From the NCBI GenBank assembly GCA_024699225.1, contig JAILPZ010000038.1:1-56878 (forward strand): a stretch of DNA of 56,878 bases, in the 5' to 3' direction. The DNA comes from Sphaerochaetaceae bacterium. GTDB lineage: Bacteria; Spirochaetota; Spirochaetia; Sphaerochaetales; Sphaerochaetaceae. Of the stretch, positions 49,154-56,878 are shown one piece after another (the first letter of the stretch is position 1; each line of letters opens with the position of its first letter). Made by a program: the position numbers and the translations under genes. The notes under the pieces were generated by a model. That model was not told the origin of the DNA, did not search any database, and worked only from the letters and a program-made list of their open reading frames with translations.

Positions 49154-50337
49154 TGTTCTTTGAAAATATTAAACTTGCTTTTAAGTCTATGCTCTCAAAC
49201 AAGATGAGGACCTTCCTCTCACTGCTGGGAATAGTTATAGGAGTTGGGTCTGTAGTAGCCATTCTCACCCTCGGTTCAAGTGCCTCCGGCAGTATTACCG
49301 AAAGCCTTGAGTCAGGCGGAATAGATACAATTTCCCTTACTGCCACACCCACGGCCAAGAACTACGACACCTTTGACGAGCTTCTCGGACAGGAGCTTAT
49401 GGAGAATATAGACGGAATTGAGAATGTAATTAACGTCAACTCAACAAGAGCCAGGATTCGTAACGGAAAGATTATTAAAACAGCCTCTGTTTACGGAGTT
49501 TCCTCAGACTACAGCAGTGAGGTCAACTACACCGTTAAGGAAGGCTCCTGGTTCACTTCTGATGATAATATTGAGCGCCACCAGGTGGTAGTGCTGGGCT
49601 CTTCAATTGCTGAAGATCTTTTCCCGGACGAAAGTGCCGTAGGAAAGAGTGTAAGTGTGTTCAGAGAGCAGGGGAGTAAGAGCTACACCGTAATAGGTGT
49701 AATGGATGATAAGGATTCAAGCTTTACTGCCTCATACAACGACTCTCTCTACATCCCGTACAACACCTTCACCCAGAGACTTCAGAATGCCCCGTATGTC
49801 GGAAACTATGTGATAAAGGTCTCAGAAGGCTATGATGCCGTAAGTGTAAGTGACAACGTCTCATCCTATCTGGACATGCTTGTGGGTTCTGATAATTTCT
49901 ATGTGTTCTCCCAGGCAAATCTGACGGAGATTGCTTCAAGCATAACCGGAACATTCGGAACCTTCCTGGCAGCTATAGCCGGAATTTCACTGCTTGTTGG
50001 CGGAATTGGGATTATGAATATAATGCTCGTTTCCGTAGCAGAAAGAACAAAAGAGATTGGAATAAGAAAGGCTCTTGGAGCCTCACCGAAGGTGATAAGG
50101 GGACAGTTCATAACAGAAGCTGTGGTACTGACTATGGTGGGTGGAGTGCTGGGCATTGCCCTTGGCACAGGTGTAAGTTTTCTCGTCTGCCGACTGGTTA
50201 ACTGGGCCTTTGCAATTTCGCTAAGCTCATACGTTATAAGTGTGGGATTTTCGACCTTCATAGGACTGTTTTTCGGGTGGTATCCGGCCAAGAAGGCAGC
50301 CAAGCTTGACCCGATAGAGGCTCTGAACTACGAGTAA
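49153..50337 (+). CDS. MacB-type ABC exporter permease (FtsX domain)
   Basis: Membrane half of the pump: one N-terminal helix (MLSNKMRTFLSLLGIVIGVGSVVAI), a periplasmic MacB core domain (residues about 45-245), then three helices with the FtsX signature (AGISLLVGGIGIMNIMLVSVAERTKEIGIRKALGASPKVI and FFGWYPAKKAAKLDPIEALNYE at the end). 394 residues, standard. In contrast to E. coli MacB, ATPase and permease are separate proteins. Confidence 0.95.
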   Translation: MFFENIKLAFKSMLSNKMRTFLSLLGIVIGVGSVVAILTLGSSASGSITESLESGGIDTISLTATPTAKNYDTFDELLGQELMENIDGIENVINVNSTRARIRNGKIIKTASVYGVSSDYSSEVNYTVKEGSWFTSDDNIERHQVVVLGSSIAEDLFPDESAVGKSVSVFREQGSKSYTVIGVMDDKDSSFTASYNDSLYIPYNTFTQRLQNAPYVGNYVIKVSEGYDAVSVSDNVSSYLDMLVGSDNFYVFSQANLTEIASSITGTFGTFLAAIAGISLLVGGIGIMNIMLVSVAERTKEIGIRKALGASPKVIRGQFITEAVVLTMVGGVLGIALGTGVSFLVCRLVNWAFAISLSSYVISVGFSTFIGLFFGWYPAKKAAKLDPIEALNYE

Positions 50338-50346
50338 TTTGTTTTA

Positions 50347-50375
50347 TTGTTCAAGGGCCTCTATTGCAGTATAAT
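50347..50375 (+). promoter_or_regulatory. Promoter of the two-component genes, predicted leaderless
   Basis: TTGTTC (50347-50352), 17 bases, TATAAT (50370-50375), then exactly six bases to the ATG at 50382. No ribosome-binding site. It separates the regulators from the efflux genes transcriptionally. Confidence 0.7.
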
Positions 50376-50381
50376 TTGCAC

Positions 50382-51731
50382 ATGCCGGCCAAAAGATTTA
50401 CTGCAAACAAGATAAAATCCAAGTTATTCCAGGGGCGCGAGCACATACTCTTCTATATTGTCATGTGCCTGGTTTACATTTTGTTTGTCAGTCTTATTGT
50501 GCTTTACTCCATGAATATTGAAGAGAAGACCATGCTGGAGCTCAAGTTCAACTCAGAACAGAGCTTTAACGCAATCTATATGGCGCTCTCCGAAAGTAAT
50601 GAGAAAGCCCTGGCGGCCATGGAAAAAAATGATATTTACGCCGTTGGAATTTACAGTGCCAACGGTACGCTTTATAAGGGCCTGGGCGACGCTCCGGATG
50701 TTCTTCCCATGAACGAGCTCTCTGCAGCCATAAGCGGAGATCAGGACTCAACTCTTGGAATCTATGTAGTAAACGAGACTGAGAAAACCATAGATTATTT
50801 CAGGCTTTCTCGCCTTAATGTGGCCTTTGAGATTGGCGCTCTTTCTGTCAGCGGTGGAACATCCGGGAATCTGAACAGCCAGGATATTCCTGAGATTGTA
50901 TATGTAAAATCAGACGGTACTGATTATATAAACGACATAAGAACAGTGAAAATCTCGGTTTTTATCGGTATTGTTGCCCTTACCGTTCTGTTTCTTATTA
51001 TTTTCAATGTTTACAACTCAAACAGAAAGTATAAGAAAGAGATAGCCAGGAATGAAAACCTGGTAAAACTTGGAACCGCCGTAAGAACCCTTACCCATGA
51101 GATTAAGAACCCACTTTCTGCCATAACCATACAGACAGGACTGCTGCATAAACTGCTGCCTGAGGAGTATGAGGGCGATCTGGATGTGATTGACCATGAG
51201 GTTGTAAGAATTACAAATCTGACAACAAGGGTAAGTGAGTTTTTGAAGAACCCTGTTGGAACGCCGCAGGAGATAGAGCTTGTCTCCTTTATCTCCGATA
51301 TAGCAAGGCTGTTTAAGCAGGAGATTAAGATTGACTGCCAGAACATGAAGAAAATCCACGTCCTCTTTGACGCAGACAGGGCCCGCTCAGTTTTCGAGAA
51401 CCTCATAAAGAATGCAACTGAAAGCTGTGAGGGTCGAGATGCTGAGGTAGAGGTTGTAATAAGAAAGAAAAAAGATAATGTTTATGTAGACGTGATGGAC
51501 CGCGGGGATGGTATTTCAGATGAGGCCATGAAGAAGATTTTTGACCCGTTCTTTACCACCAAGATACACGGCTCGGGAATTGGTCTTTCCATATCAAATC
51601 AGTTTGTAAGTGCTGCAGGCGGCGCCTTAAGGATTTCTCCGAGAGACGGCGGGGGTACGATAGTTGAAGTAGAACTGCCATATCTTAGCGTGCAGACAAA
51701 AAACAAAAAGGCAGAAGGGGGTAAGAAGTGA
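50382..51731 (+). CDS. Sensor histidine kinase, NtrB-like
   Basis: Membrane sensor of a two-component pair. Two membrane helices (about 22-45 and 187-210) enclose a sensor region of about 140 residues. Cytoplasmic part: H-box [15 protein letters not shown]-box [15 protein letters not shown]1 [23 protein letters not shown]2 GSGIGLSIS. No clear HAMP domain. ATG at 50382 is preferred over a TTG at 50364. The GTG of the response regulator overlaps its stop. It sits directly downstream of the efflux genes, which suggests, without proof, control of or by the pump. Confidence 0.93.
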   Translation: MPAKRFTANKIKSKLFQGREHILFYIVMCLVYILFVSLIVLYSMNIEEKTMLELKFNSEQSFNAIYMALSESNEKALAAMEKNDIYAVGIYSANGTLYKGLGDAPDVLPMNELSAAISGDQDSTLGIYVVNETEKTIDYFRLSRLNVAFEIGALSVSGGTSGNLNSQDIPEIVYVKSDGTDYINDIRTVKISVFIGIVALTVLFLIIFNVYNSNRKYKKEIARNENLVKLGTAVRTLTHEIKNPLSAITIQTGLLHKLLPEEYEGDLDVIDHEVVRITNLTTRVSEFLKNPVGTPQEIELVSFISDIARLFKQEIKIDCQNMKKIHVLFDADRARSVFENLIKNATESCEGRDAEVEVVIRKKKDNVYVDVMDRGDGISDEAMKKIFDPFFTTKIHGSGIGLSISNQFVSAAGGALRISPRDGGGTIVEVELPYLSVQTKNKKAEGGKK

Positions 51732-53080
51732 AAGTTCTTATTGTTGACGACGAGACTAACATCAGAGATCTTATGAGCCGCTACTTAAAGATTGAAGATA
51801 TAGATTCCCGTGGAGCTGAGAATGCCTTTTCTGCCCAGAGAATCCTCAGGGAAGAAGCATTTGACGGGTGTGTAATAGATTTACGCATGCCCGGTATGGA
51901 CGGATTGCAGTTAATCAGATGGATCAGAAGCGAGGGCTTTAGAATGCCAATTATCATGGTAAGTGCCCACGGTGAGATTCAGGATGCAGTAGAGGCCTTA
52001 AAGAACGGTGCCCAGGACTATGTTGTAAAGCCGTTTAATCCGGAAGAAATAGCAATTAAGCTTAAGGCTCTGGTTGAAGCCCAGAATTTCAAGACCATCC
52101 TTGAGATGGAGGGAAGTCACAAGAATGAGGACATGATTATTGGTCAGAGCCCCGAGATAATGAGGATTAAGAACATTCTCTCCCGTATCTCAGGAACAAG
52201 CTCCACAGTTCTGATTACCGGAGAAAGCGGTAGCGGAAAAGAGGTTGTAGCCAGGTCAATTCATCAGAACAGCCAGGTTTCCTCCGGCCCGTTCATAGCC
52301 ATAAACATAGGCGGAGTCCCCGAAAATCTTCTTGAAAGCGAGCTTTTCGGACACGAGAAGGGCGCCTTCACCGGAGCTGTCAGCCGCAAGACGGGTATGT
52401 TTGAACTGGCTTCCGGCGGAACACTCTTTCTGGATGAAATAGGTGAAATGCCCCTTGCCCTTCAGGTCAAACTCCTTAGGGTCCTTCAGGAAAAAAGCAT
52501 AACGCGCCTTGGCGGCACAAGTCCCATCCCTATCAACGCCCGCATAGTCTGCGCTACAAACCGCAACCTGGAAGACTCGGTTGCCGAAGGCTCCTTCCGC
52601 GAAGATCTCTTTTACCGCCTCAACGTTGTCCGTATACGCATACCTGCCCTGCGCGAGCGCCCCGAAGACATTCCCTTGCTCTCAACCTGGATCCTCAAGC
52701 GCCTGAGTGCATCCATGAACCGCCATGTAAGCGGCTTTACCCCTGAGGCAATCGCCCTCCTTAAGAGTTACTCTTTCCCGGGCAATGTCCGTGAGCTTGA
52801 AAACGTAATAGAACGTGCCCTGATTTTCACCGACGGTGATGTAATTACTGTCGATTCTCTTGATATCCGCAGCTCTGACAGCACCATAAAGAGCCGTGTT
52901 CCGTCTCTTCTGGATGATGTTCCCGAGGTTCTCACCCTCCGCGAGTCCCAGCGCTTTGCCATAATGAAGGCTCTTCAGAGATGGGAAGGAAACCGCACCA
53001 AGGCTGCAGAAGAGCTTGGCATTTCAAGACGTACATTAATTACAAAAATCCAGGAATTTGGCCTGGAAGATACGCAATAG
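51728..53080 (+). CDS. NtrC-family sigma-54 response regulator
   Basis: 450 residues in three parts: receiver domain (acidic pocket VDDETNI, phosphoacceptor Asp in CVIDLRMPGMDG, Lys in VVKPFNPEE), AAA+ sigma-54 activation domain with Walker A GESGSGKE, the sigma-54 contact loop GAFTGA, Walker B TLFLDEIGEM and the R-fingers LRERPEDIP, and a C-terminal Fis-type HTH (RTKAAEELGISRRTLITKI). It needs RNA polymerase with sigma-54. No convincing -24/-12 site is seen in the window, so its targets probably lie elsewhere. GTG start. Confidence 0.96.
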   Translation: MKVLIVDDETNIRDLMSRYLKIEDIDSRGAENAFSAQRILREEAFDGCVIDLRMPGMDGLQLIRWIRSEGFRMPIIMVSAHGEIQDAVEALKNGAQDYVVKPFNPEEIAIKLKALVEAQNFKTILEMEGSHKNEDMIIGQSPEIMRIKNILSRISGTSSTVLITGESGSGKEVVARSIHQNSQVSSGPFIAINIGGVPENLLESELFGHEKGAFTGAVSRKTGMFELASGGTLFLDEIGEMPLALQVKLLRVLQEKSITRLGGTSPIPINARIVCATNRNLEDSVAEGSFREDLFYRLNVVRIRIPALRERPEDIPLLSTWILKRLSASMNRHVSGFTPEAIALLKSYSFPGNVRELENVIERALIFTDGDVITVDSLDIRSSDSTIKSRVPSLLDDVPEVLTLRESQRFAIMKALQRWEGNRTKAAEELGISRRTLITKIQEFGLEDTQ

Positions 53081-53102
53081 TTTTACTTTTAAGGATAATA
53101 AT

Positions 53103-54857
53103 ATGACTAAAGACAACAGATGGGATTTAAGCCCAGTCTATCCCTCCGTGGACTCAGCAGAGTTTTCTTCAGATTTCAACAAGGCTTCAGATCTTCTTAA
53201 GAGCTTAAGAGGCGCTATGGAAGAGGGTTCACTGAGCCTAAGTGAGCAGATTGAAAAAATGAACTGTGTTACAGACTTACTTGTAACACTTTCCACATAC
53301 ACAAGCTGCCTTGTGTCCGTAAACACAACAGACAAGAGTGCAGTAAATGCCTTAAACAAGGTTGACGGTCTTTTTATGGACTACACTGTCTGCAACACTC
53401 TTTTTACTTCCTACGTAGCCTCTCATAAGGAAGAGCGTGAGGCTTTCTCTTCTAAAAATCCTGATTACTCCTACGTTCTGTCTGAGATAGCAGAAGATGC
53501 AAAGCACCAGATGCCCAAGGAGATGGAGGAGCTTGCCAGCGACCTTATGAGAAGCGGAAGCGACAGCTACTCAAGACTTCAGGAGGCCATCTCTTCTTCA
53601 GCTTCTGCCACTTTCTGTGGAGAGAAGAAAACGGTAATAGAGCTCAGAGCCTTAGCTACAAATGCAGACAGGGAAGTTAGAAGAAAGGCCTATGAGGCAG
53701 AACTTGGAATCTGGAAAGAGCACGAGATAGCTTTTGCATACTCTCTTAACTCCATTAAGGGAACAAGTCTTTCTCTTGAGAAGAGGAGAGCCTGGAAGTC
53801 CCCGATTGAGCGCTCCTGCGCAGGAGCAAGAATCAATGAAAAGATTCTAAATGCCCTCATTTCCACACTTGAAGGCAATCTTCCCATGTTCAGACGCTAT
53901 TTAAAGACCAAGGCCAAGCTCTTAGGTGTTCCTGCTTTAGCTTTCTACGATCTTTTTGCACCTGTTGGGAAAGCTTCAAGTACATATACGCTGGAAGAGG
54001 CCCGGTCCATAGTTGTTGAAAACTACGGAGCCTTTAACCCTGAGATGGGTGAGTTTGCACGCCATGCTTTTGACAACTCCTGGATAGACGTCTATCCGCG
54101 TCCGGGTAAGACAGGCGGAGCATATGATACCTATCTTCCCAAGATTAAGGAAAGCCGTGTTTTTGCAAACTTTGACGGAACATACGACGGTGTTACAACC
54201 TTTGCCCATGAATTAGGCCACGCCTGGCATGACAGAGTAGTTTCTTCCAAACCGGCTCTTCTTCGTGACTATCCCATGACTCTTGCTGAGACAGCTTCTA
54301 TTTTCAGTGAGTTCATAGTCTTCAAGGGTGTGGTGGAGAAAGCTTCTGACGAGCAGAAGATTGCCATAATTGAGCAGTTTGTCCAGAGTGCCTGCCAGGT
54401 CTGTGTTGATATTCTCTGCCGCTTCTACTTTGAGCGCGAGATTTTTGAGAAGAGAAAGGACGGAGAGCTCATGCCTTCTGATTTCTGTTCAATCATGATC
54501 GACTGTCAGAAGAAAACCTACGGCGACGGTCTTGATGAAAAGTACCTTCACCCGTACATGTGGGCTGTTAAGGGCCACTACTACAGCACAGGCTTCAGCT
54601 TCTACAACTATCCGTATGCCTTCGGCCAGCTCTTCGGACTTGGCCTCTATGCCCGCTCTCAGAAAGAGAAGGGAGACAGGCCTTTCTACGAAAAGTACAA
54701 CGCTCTTTTATCTTTAACCGGTGAGCTTCCGGCTAAAGACGTGGCTGCCACTGCCGGCATTAATTTAGAAGATCCATCATTCTGGCAGGAGGGTATGGAC
54801 ATAATCTCCACCTATGTCAAAGAGCTTGAAACTCTTGCGGAGAGCATGGCAAAGTGA
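53103..54857 (+). CDS. pepF: Oligoendopeptidase F (M3 family)
   Basis: Cytoplasmic zinc endopeptidase cleaving medium-size peptides. The HExxH site is FAHELGHAWHD, with the third ligand region AETASIFSEF; the opening DNRWDLSPVYPSVDSAEF and the C-terminal YNYPYAFGQLFGLGLYA are family landmarks. ATG at 53103, after AAGGA, gives 584 residues. The start of the RNA methyltransferase gene overlaps its stop. Confidence 0.95.
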   Translation: MTKDNRWDLSPVYPSVDSAEFSSDFNKASDLLKSLRGAMEEGSLSLSEQIEKMNCVTDLLVTLSTYTSCLVSVNTTDKSAVNALNKVDGLFMDYTVCNTLFTSYVASHKEEREAFSSKNPDYSYVLSEIAEDAKHQMPKEMEELASDLMRSGSDSYSRLQEAISSSASATFCGEKKTVIELRALATNADREVRRKAYEAELGIWKEHEIAFAYSLNSIKGTSLSLEKRRAWKSPIERSCAGARINEKILNALISTLEGNLPMFRRYLKTKAKLLGVPALAFYDLFAPVGKASSTYTLEEARSIVVENYGAFNPEMGEFARHAFDNSWIDVYPRPGKTGGAYDTYLPKIKESRVFANFDGTYDGVTTFAHELGHAWHDRVVSSKPALLRDYPMTLAETASIFSEFIVFKGVVEKASDEQKIAIIEQFVQSACQVCVDILCRFYFEREIFEKRKDGELMPSDFCSIMIDCQKKTYGDGLDEKYLHPYMWAVKGHYYSTGFSFYNYPYAFGQLFGLGLYARSQKEKGDRPFYEKYNALLSLTGELPAKDVAATAGINLEDPSFWQEGMDIISTYVKELETLAESMAK

Positions 54858-55789
54858 GTTCTCTCTGCCCCTATTTCGGAAAATGCGGAGGCTGTTCCTC
54901 TTTAGATACTCCGTACTCAGAGCAGCTTGAAAGTAAGCAGAAGTTCGTCTCTGACCTTCTTCTGCGAGTTGAGCCGTCTCTTGTTTTTGACCCCATAGTC
55001 AGCGGTCCGCCTCTGGGATACAGAAGCCGTGCGCGTTTCAGATACAGCCGGGAGGGTCTGAGCTTTTATGAAAGTAAGAGCAACACTCCGGTTATTCTCA
55101 AGTCCTGCCCTGTTCTGGATGAGCAGCTAAATGCCTTTCTCTCCGATCCTCCCAGGATGAATCTCTGGGAGCTTGAGGACGGTCAGCTCTCCTGTTTTTC
55201 CTGCGACAAGAAGGTTCTCTACGGCTCGGCTATGGGTTGGGTAAATATTTGCACAGAAACTGGTCTGTCGCGCTCACTTCCTGTATCTTCTGATGTGTTT
55301 TTCCAGAGTAACCTCTACCTGCTTCCGTCTCTTATTGACTACGTTGTCTCACTCGTATCTTCTGTTACAAAAGACGGTGCTTCTGTTATGGACCTGTATG
55401 CAGGTGTCGGCACCTTCAGTGCTTTTCTTGAGGACCGCTACCGTGTTACTGCTGTTGAGATTAACAGAAAGTGTCTTTCTCTTGCACGACAGCACTTAAA
55501 GAAGACAGAGTTCTTTACCTCTCCTGTTGAGAGGTGGAATGCAGGGCGCCGCCATGTGGATACCGTGATAGTAGACCCTCCGAGGGTAGGGCTGGATAAA
55601 AAGGTGCCGTCCATGATTTCTTCCTGGAGGCCTGAGAACATAATCTACGTCTCATGCTACGCACAGACTCTCGCCCGGGACCTTGAGCGCTTTAAGGAAA
55701 ACGGCTACAGACCTGTCAAAGCCAGGGTGTTTGATTTTTACCCGCAGACCCCACACGTCGAGACGGTCTGTCTGCTGACACATAAATGA
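54854..55789 (+). CDS. RNA uracil-C5 methyltransferase (RlmC/RlmD/TrmA type), short form
   Basis: Methylates a uridine in rRNA or tRNA. The GTG start overlaps the pepF stop. N-terminal CPYFGKCGGCSS supplies three iron-sulfur Cys, with a fourth likely in LKSCPVLD. The SAM domain has MDLYAGVGTFSAFL, IVDPPRVGLDKKV, and the catalytic Cys in IIYVSCYAQTLARDL; the last motif PQTPHVETVCLLT is complete. At 311 residues it lacks the TRAM domain and part of the central domain, as in RlmC-like proteins. The rRNA position cannot be assigned. The end is intact and abuts foreign-looking DNA. Confidence 0.92.
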   Translation: MSSLCPYFGKCGGCSSLDTPYSEQLESKQKFVSDLLLRVEPSLVFDPIVSGPPLGYRSRARFRYSREGLSFYESKSNTPVILKSCPVLDEQLNAFLSDPPRMNLWELEDGQLSCFSCDKKVLYGSAMGWVNICTETGLSRSLPVSSDVFFQSNLYLLPSLIDYVVSLVSSVTKDGASVMDLYAGVGTFSAFLEDRYRVTAVEINRKCLSLARQHLKKTEFFTSPVERWNAGRRHVDTVIVDPPRVGLDKKVPSMISSWRPENIIYVSCYAQTLARDLERFKENGYRPVKARVFDFYPQTPHVETVCLLTHK

Positions 55790-55896
55790 ACCACATCACC
55801 AAGGGTCGGGAGCAGATCATCAACAAGACCTTCGTGAAGATGATGGACGAGCTTGGCTATGACGTGGAGCTGACATACATGAAGAAGGGTGAATAG
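55786..55896 (+). pseudogene. C-terminal fragment, probably of an HTH regulator
   Basis: A 36-residue open frame beginning at an ATG that overlaps the methyltransferase stop. The peptide (NHITKGREQIINKTF... then ELGYDVELTYMKKGE) reads like the tail of a Firmicutes XRE/HigA-type helix-turn-helix protein. Most third codon positions are G or C, unlike the flanking spirochaete genes. The rest of the gene is absent upstream. It probably marks the edge of inserted DNA. The family call is from memory of similar tails and is weak. Confidence 0.5.
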
Positions 55897-55898
55897 AT

Positions 55899-56213
55899 AT
55901 GGCATCAAGCAAAGAATATTTGAATTTCATATTGGAGCAACTGTCAGAATTGGATGATGTATCCTATCGGGTGATGATGGGAGAATATATCCTATATTAC
56001 CGCGGCAAGGTGATTGGCGGCATTTACGATGACCGCTTTCTTGTGAAGCCTACGAAGTCCGCTGTGGCCATGATGCCTAATGCAGAGATGGAACTGCCCT
56101 ATGACGGAGCAAAGGAAATGCTGCTTGTGGATAACGTGGACAATAAGGAGTTCCTGCGAGAACTGTTGGAAGCGATGTATTCAGAACTGCCTGCTCCAAA
56201 GAAAAAGAAGTGA
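55899..56213 (+). CDS. TfoX N-terminal-domain protein
   Basis: A 104-residue protein matching the TfoX/Sxy N-terminal domain: LDDVSYRVMMGEYILYYRGKVIGGIYDDRFLVKPTKSA with the family's 'R.MFG...lY..G..fa' type pattern, ending in a lysine tail. Stand-alone proteins of this kind are common in Firmicutes and have no known function; the competence role of Proteobacterial TfoX should not be assumed. Codon use resembles its right-hand neighbours rather than the window's main genes. Confidence 0.82.
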   Translation: MASSKEYLNFILEQLSELDDVSYRVMMGEYILYYRGKVIGGIYDDRFLVKPTKSAVAMMPNAEMELPYDGAKEMLLVDNVDNKEFLRELLEAMYSELPAPKKKK

Positions 56214-56222
56214 GAACGTCAA

Positions 56223-56672
56223 ATGAGCAGAACAGAAAATGTCGAACTGACAGTGCTGTGTCTCATCACAGATGGAGATAGAATACTCCTTCAAAACAGA
56301 ACGAAAAATGACTGGCAGGGATATACGCTGCCGGGCGGTCATGTGGAACCGGGAGAATCTTTTGTTGATGCAGTGATTCGTGAGATGAAAGAAGAAACGG
56401 GGCTGGATATAAAGAATCCTCGGCTTGCAGGTGTGAAGCAATTCCCCATCGAGGGAGGAAGATATATTGTCCTTTTGTTTAAAGCCAACGAATATAGCGG
56501 AACAGTTGTTTCTTCGGACGAGGGGCAGATGGTGTGGGTGGACAGCAATCATCTGCCAGAGATACACACGGTCGATGATTTTGAAAACTTGATACGAGTA
56601 ATAAACGATCCTGATCTGACGGAATTCCAATATTTGGTCGATGGCGAGACTTGGACGGTTTCAATTAAATAA
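56223..56672 (+). CDS. Nudix hydrolase, 8-oxo-dGTP diphosphatase-like
   Basis: A 149-residue Nudix protein: opening VELTVLCLITDGDRILLQNR and complete box GHVEPGESFVDAVIREMKEETGL. The opening and the LAGVKQFPIEGGRYIVLLF segment resemble MutT/YtkD-type proteins of Firmicutes. It is not closely similar to the other Nudix protein at 10993-11430. Ten bases after the TfoX-domain gene, so probably one unit. Confidence 0.88.
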   Translation: MSRTENVELTVLCLITDGDRILLQNRTKNDWQGYTLPGGHVEPGESFVDAVIREMKEETGLDIKNPRLAGVKQFPIEGGRYIVLLFKANEYSGTVVSSDEGQMVWVDSNHLPEIHTVDDFENLIRVINDPDLTEFQYLVDGETWTVSIK

Positions 56673-56695
56673 ATCGGGATTTCGCGAGGCTATTT

Positions 56696-56878
56696 ATGGG
56701 ATTTATATCATTCAATGAAGAATACTACCGCAGAAAACTGGAAGAATATGAAAATAAGATTCTTTCCGATGCAGAAATCCGCGAAGCAAAACAGCTCCTG
56801 AAGGTGCTGGACGATCTGACCGATGAAGGATATACAAATCTGAATGATACGATGGAAGAAGATTTCTCTTGTCTGACA
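56696..56878 (+). CDS. Partial protein, cut by the window end
   Basis: The first 61 residues of an open frame from ATG 56696, starting MGFISFNEEYYRRKLEEYEN and continuing as a charged, helical stretch. GCGAGG lies just before the start. No family recognised from this part. Same cassette and composition as the preceding two genes. Confidence 0.55.
   Translation, partial: MGFISFNEEYYRRKLEEYENKILSDAEIREAKQLLKVLDDLTDEGYTNLNDTMEEDFSCLT

Overview
The window looks like a spirochaete chromosome, probably a Treponema- or Sphaerochaeta-like host-associated lineage. This is inferred from a class I lysyl-tRNA synthetase, an MglBAC sugar importer, a set of small lipoproteins and barrel-like envelope proteins with no close recognisable family, tRNA genes without encoded CCA, and very tight gene packing. 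I cannot confirm the genus. The last ~1.1 kb (from 55786) has different base and codon use and reads like Firmicutes DNA, either a transferred island or an assembly join.

Left part (1-13.4 kb): mannonate dehydratase (uxuA); a two-gene minus-strand unit (flavodoxin-like protein, YcxB-like membrane protein); a secreted low-complexity repeat protein; the mglBAC galactoside importer with an internal terminator after mglB; and a TRAP importer of the TAXI type (lipoprotein receptor plus fused permease) transcribed away from a LysR regulator. A Nudix hydrolase, a CAU-anticodon tRNA and the UPF0210/ACT pair follow. This section is mostly carbohydrate and organic-acid uptake.

Middle part (13.5-40 kb): a secreted protein, a ClpP-like protease and LysRS; Era; a nuclease-like lipoprotein; a three-gene lipoprotein/envelope operon; and an operon with peptidase T, two envelope proteins and a large M16 metalloprotease. 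A long overlapping housekeeping operon then runs from its own promoter: cdaA-cdaR-acpS-truA-udg-priA-def-fmt-radical SAM-FKBP. It links c-di-AMP synthesis, lipid-carrier activation, tRNA modification, replication restart and N-terminal formyl-Met handling. A nucleotidyltransferase, a small barrel-like protein and a DUF308 membrane protein end this plus-strand run.

Right part (39.4-55.8 kb): minus-strand radC, type III glutamine synthetase, tRNA-Arg(CCG), rlmKL and hsp33; then a plus-strand tripartite efflux set (TolC-like, MacA-like, MacB ATPase, MacB permease), an NtrB/NtrC-type two-component pair, oligoendopeptidase F and an rRNA uracil methyltransferase.

Three patterns stand out beyond the genes. 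(1) Many genes without a Shine-Dalgarno site have a -10 box exactly six bases before the ATG, with a -35 box 17 bases upstream, which predicts leaderless mRNAs. (2) A 33-bp promoter-like motif with a CGTCTTA core occurs before three unrelated genes. (3) Two loci, each just downstream of a minus-strand tRNA, carry pairs of AT-rich 35-bp palindromic units separated by exactly 5 bp.
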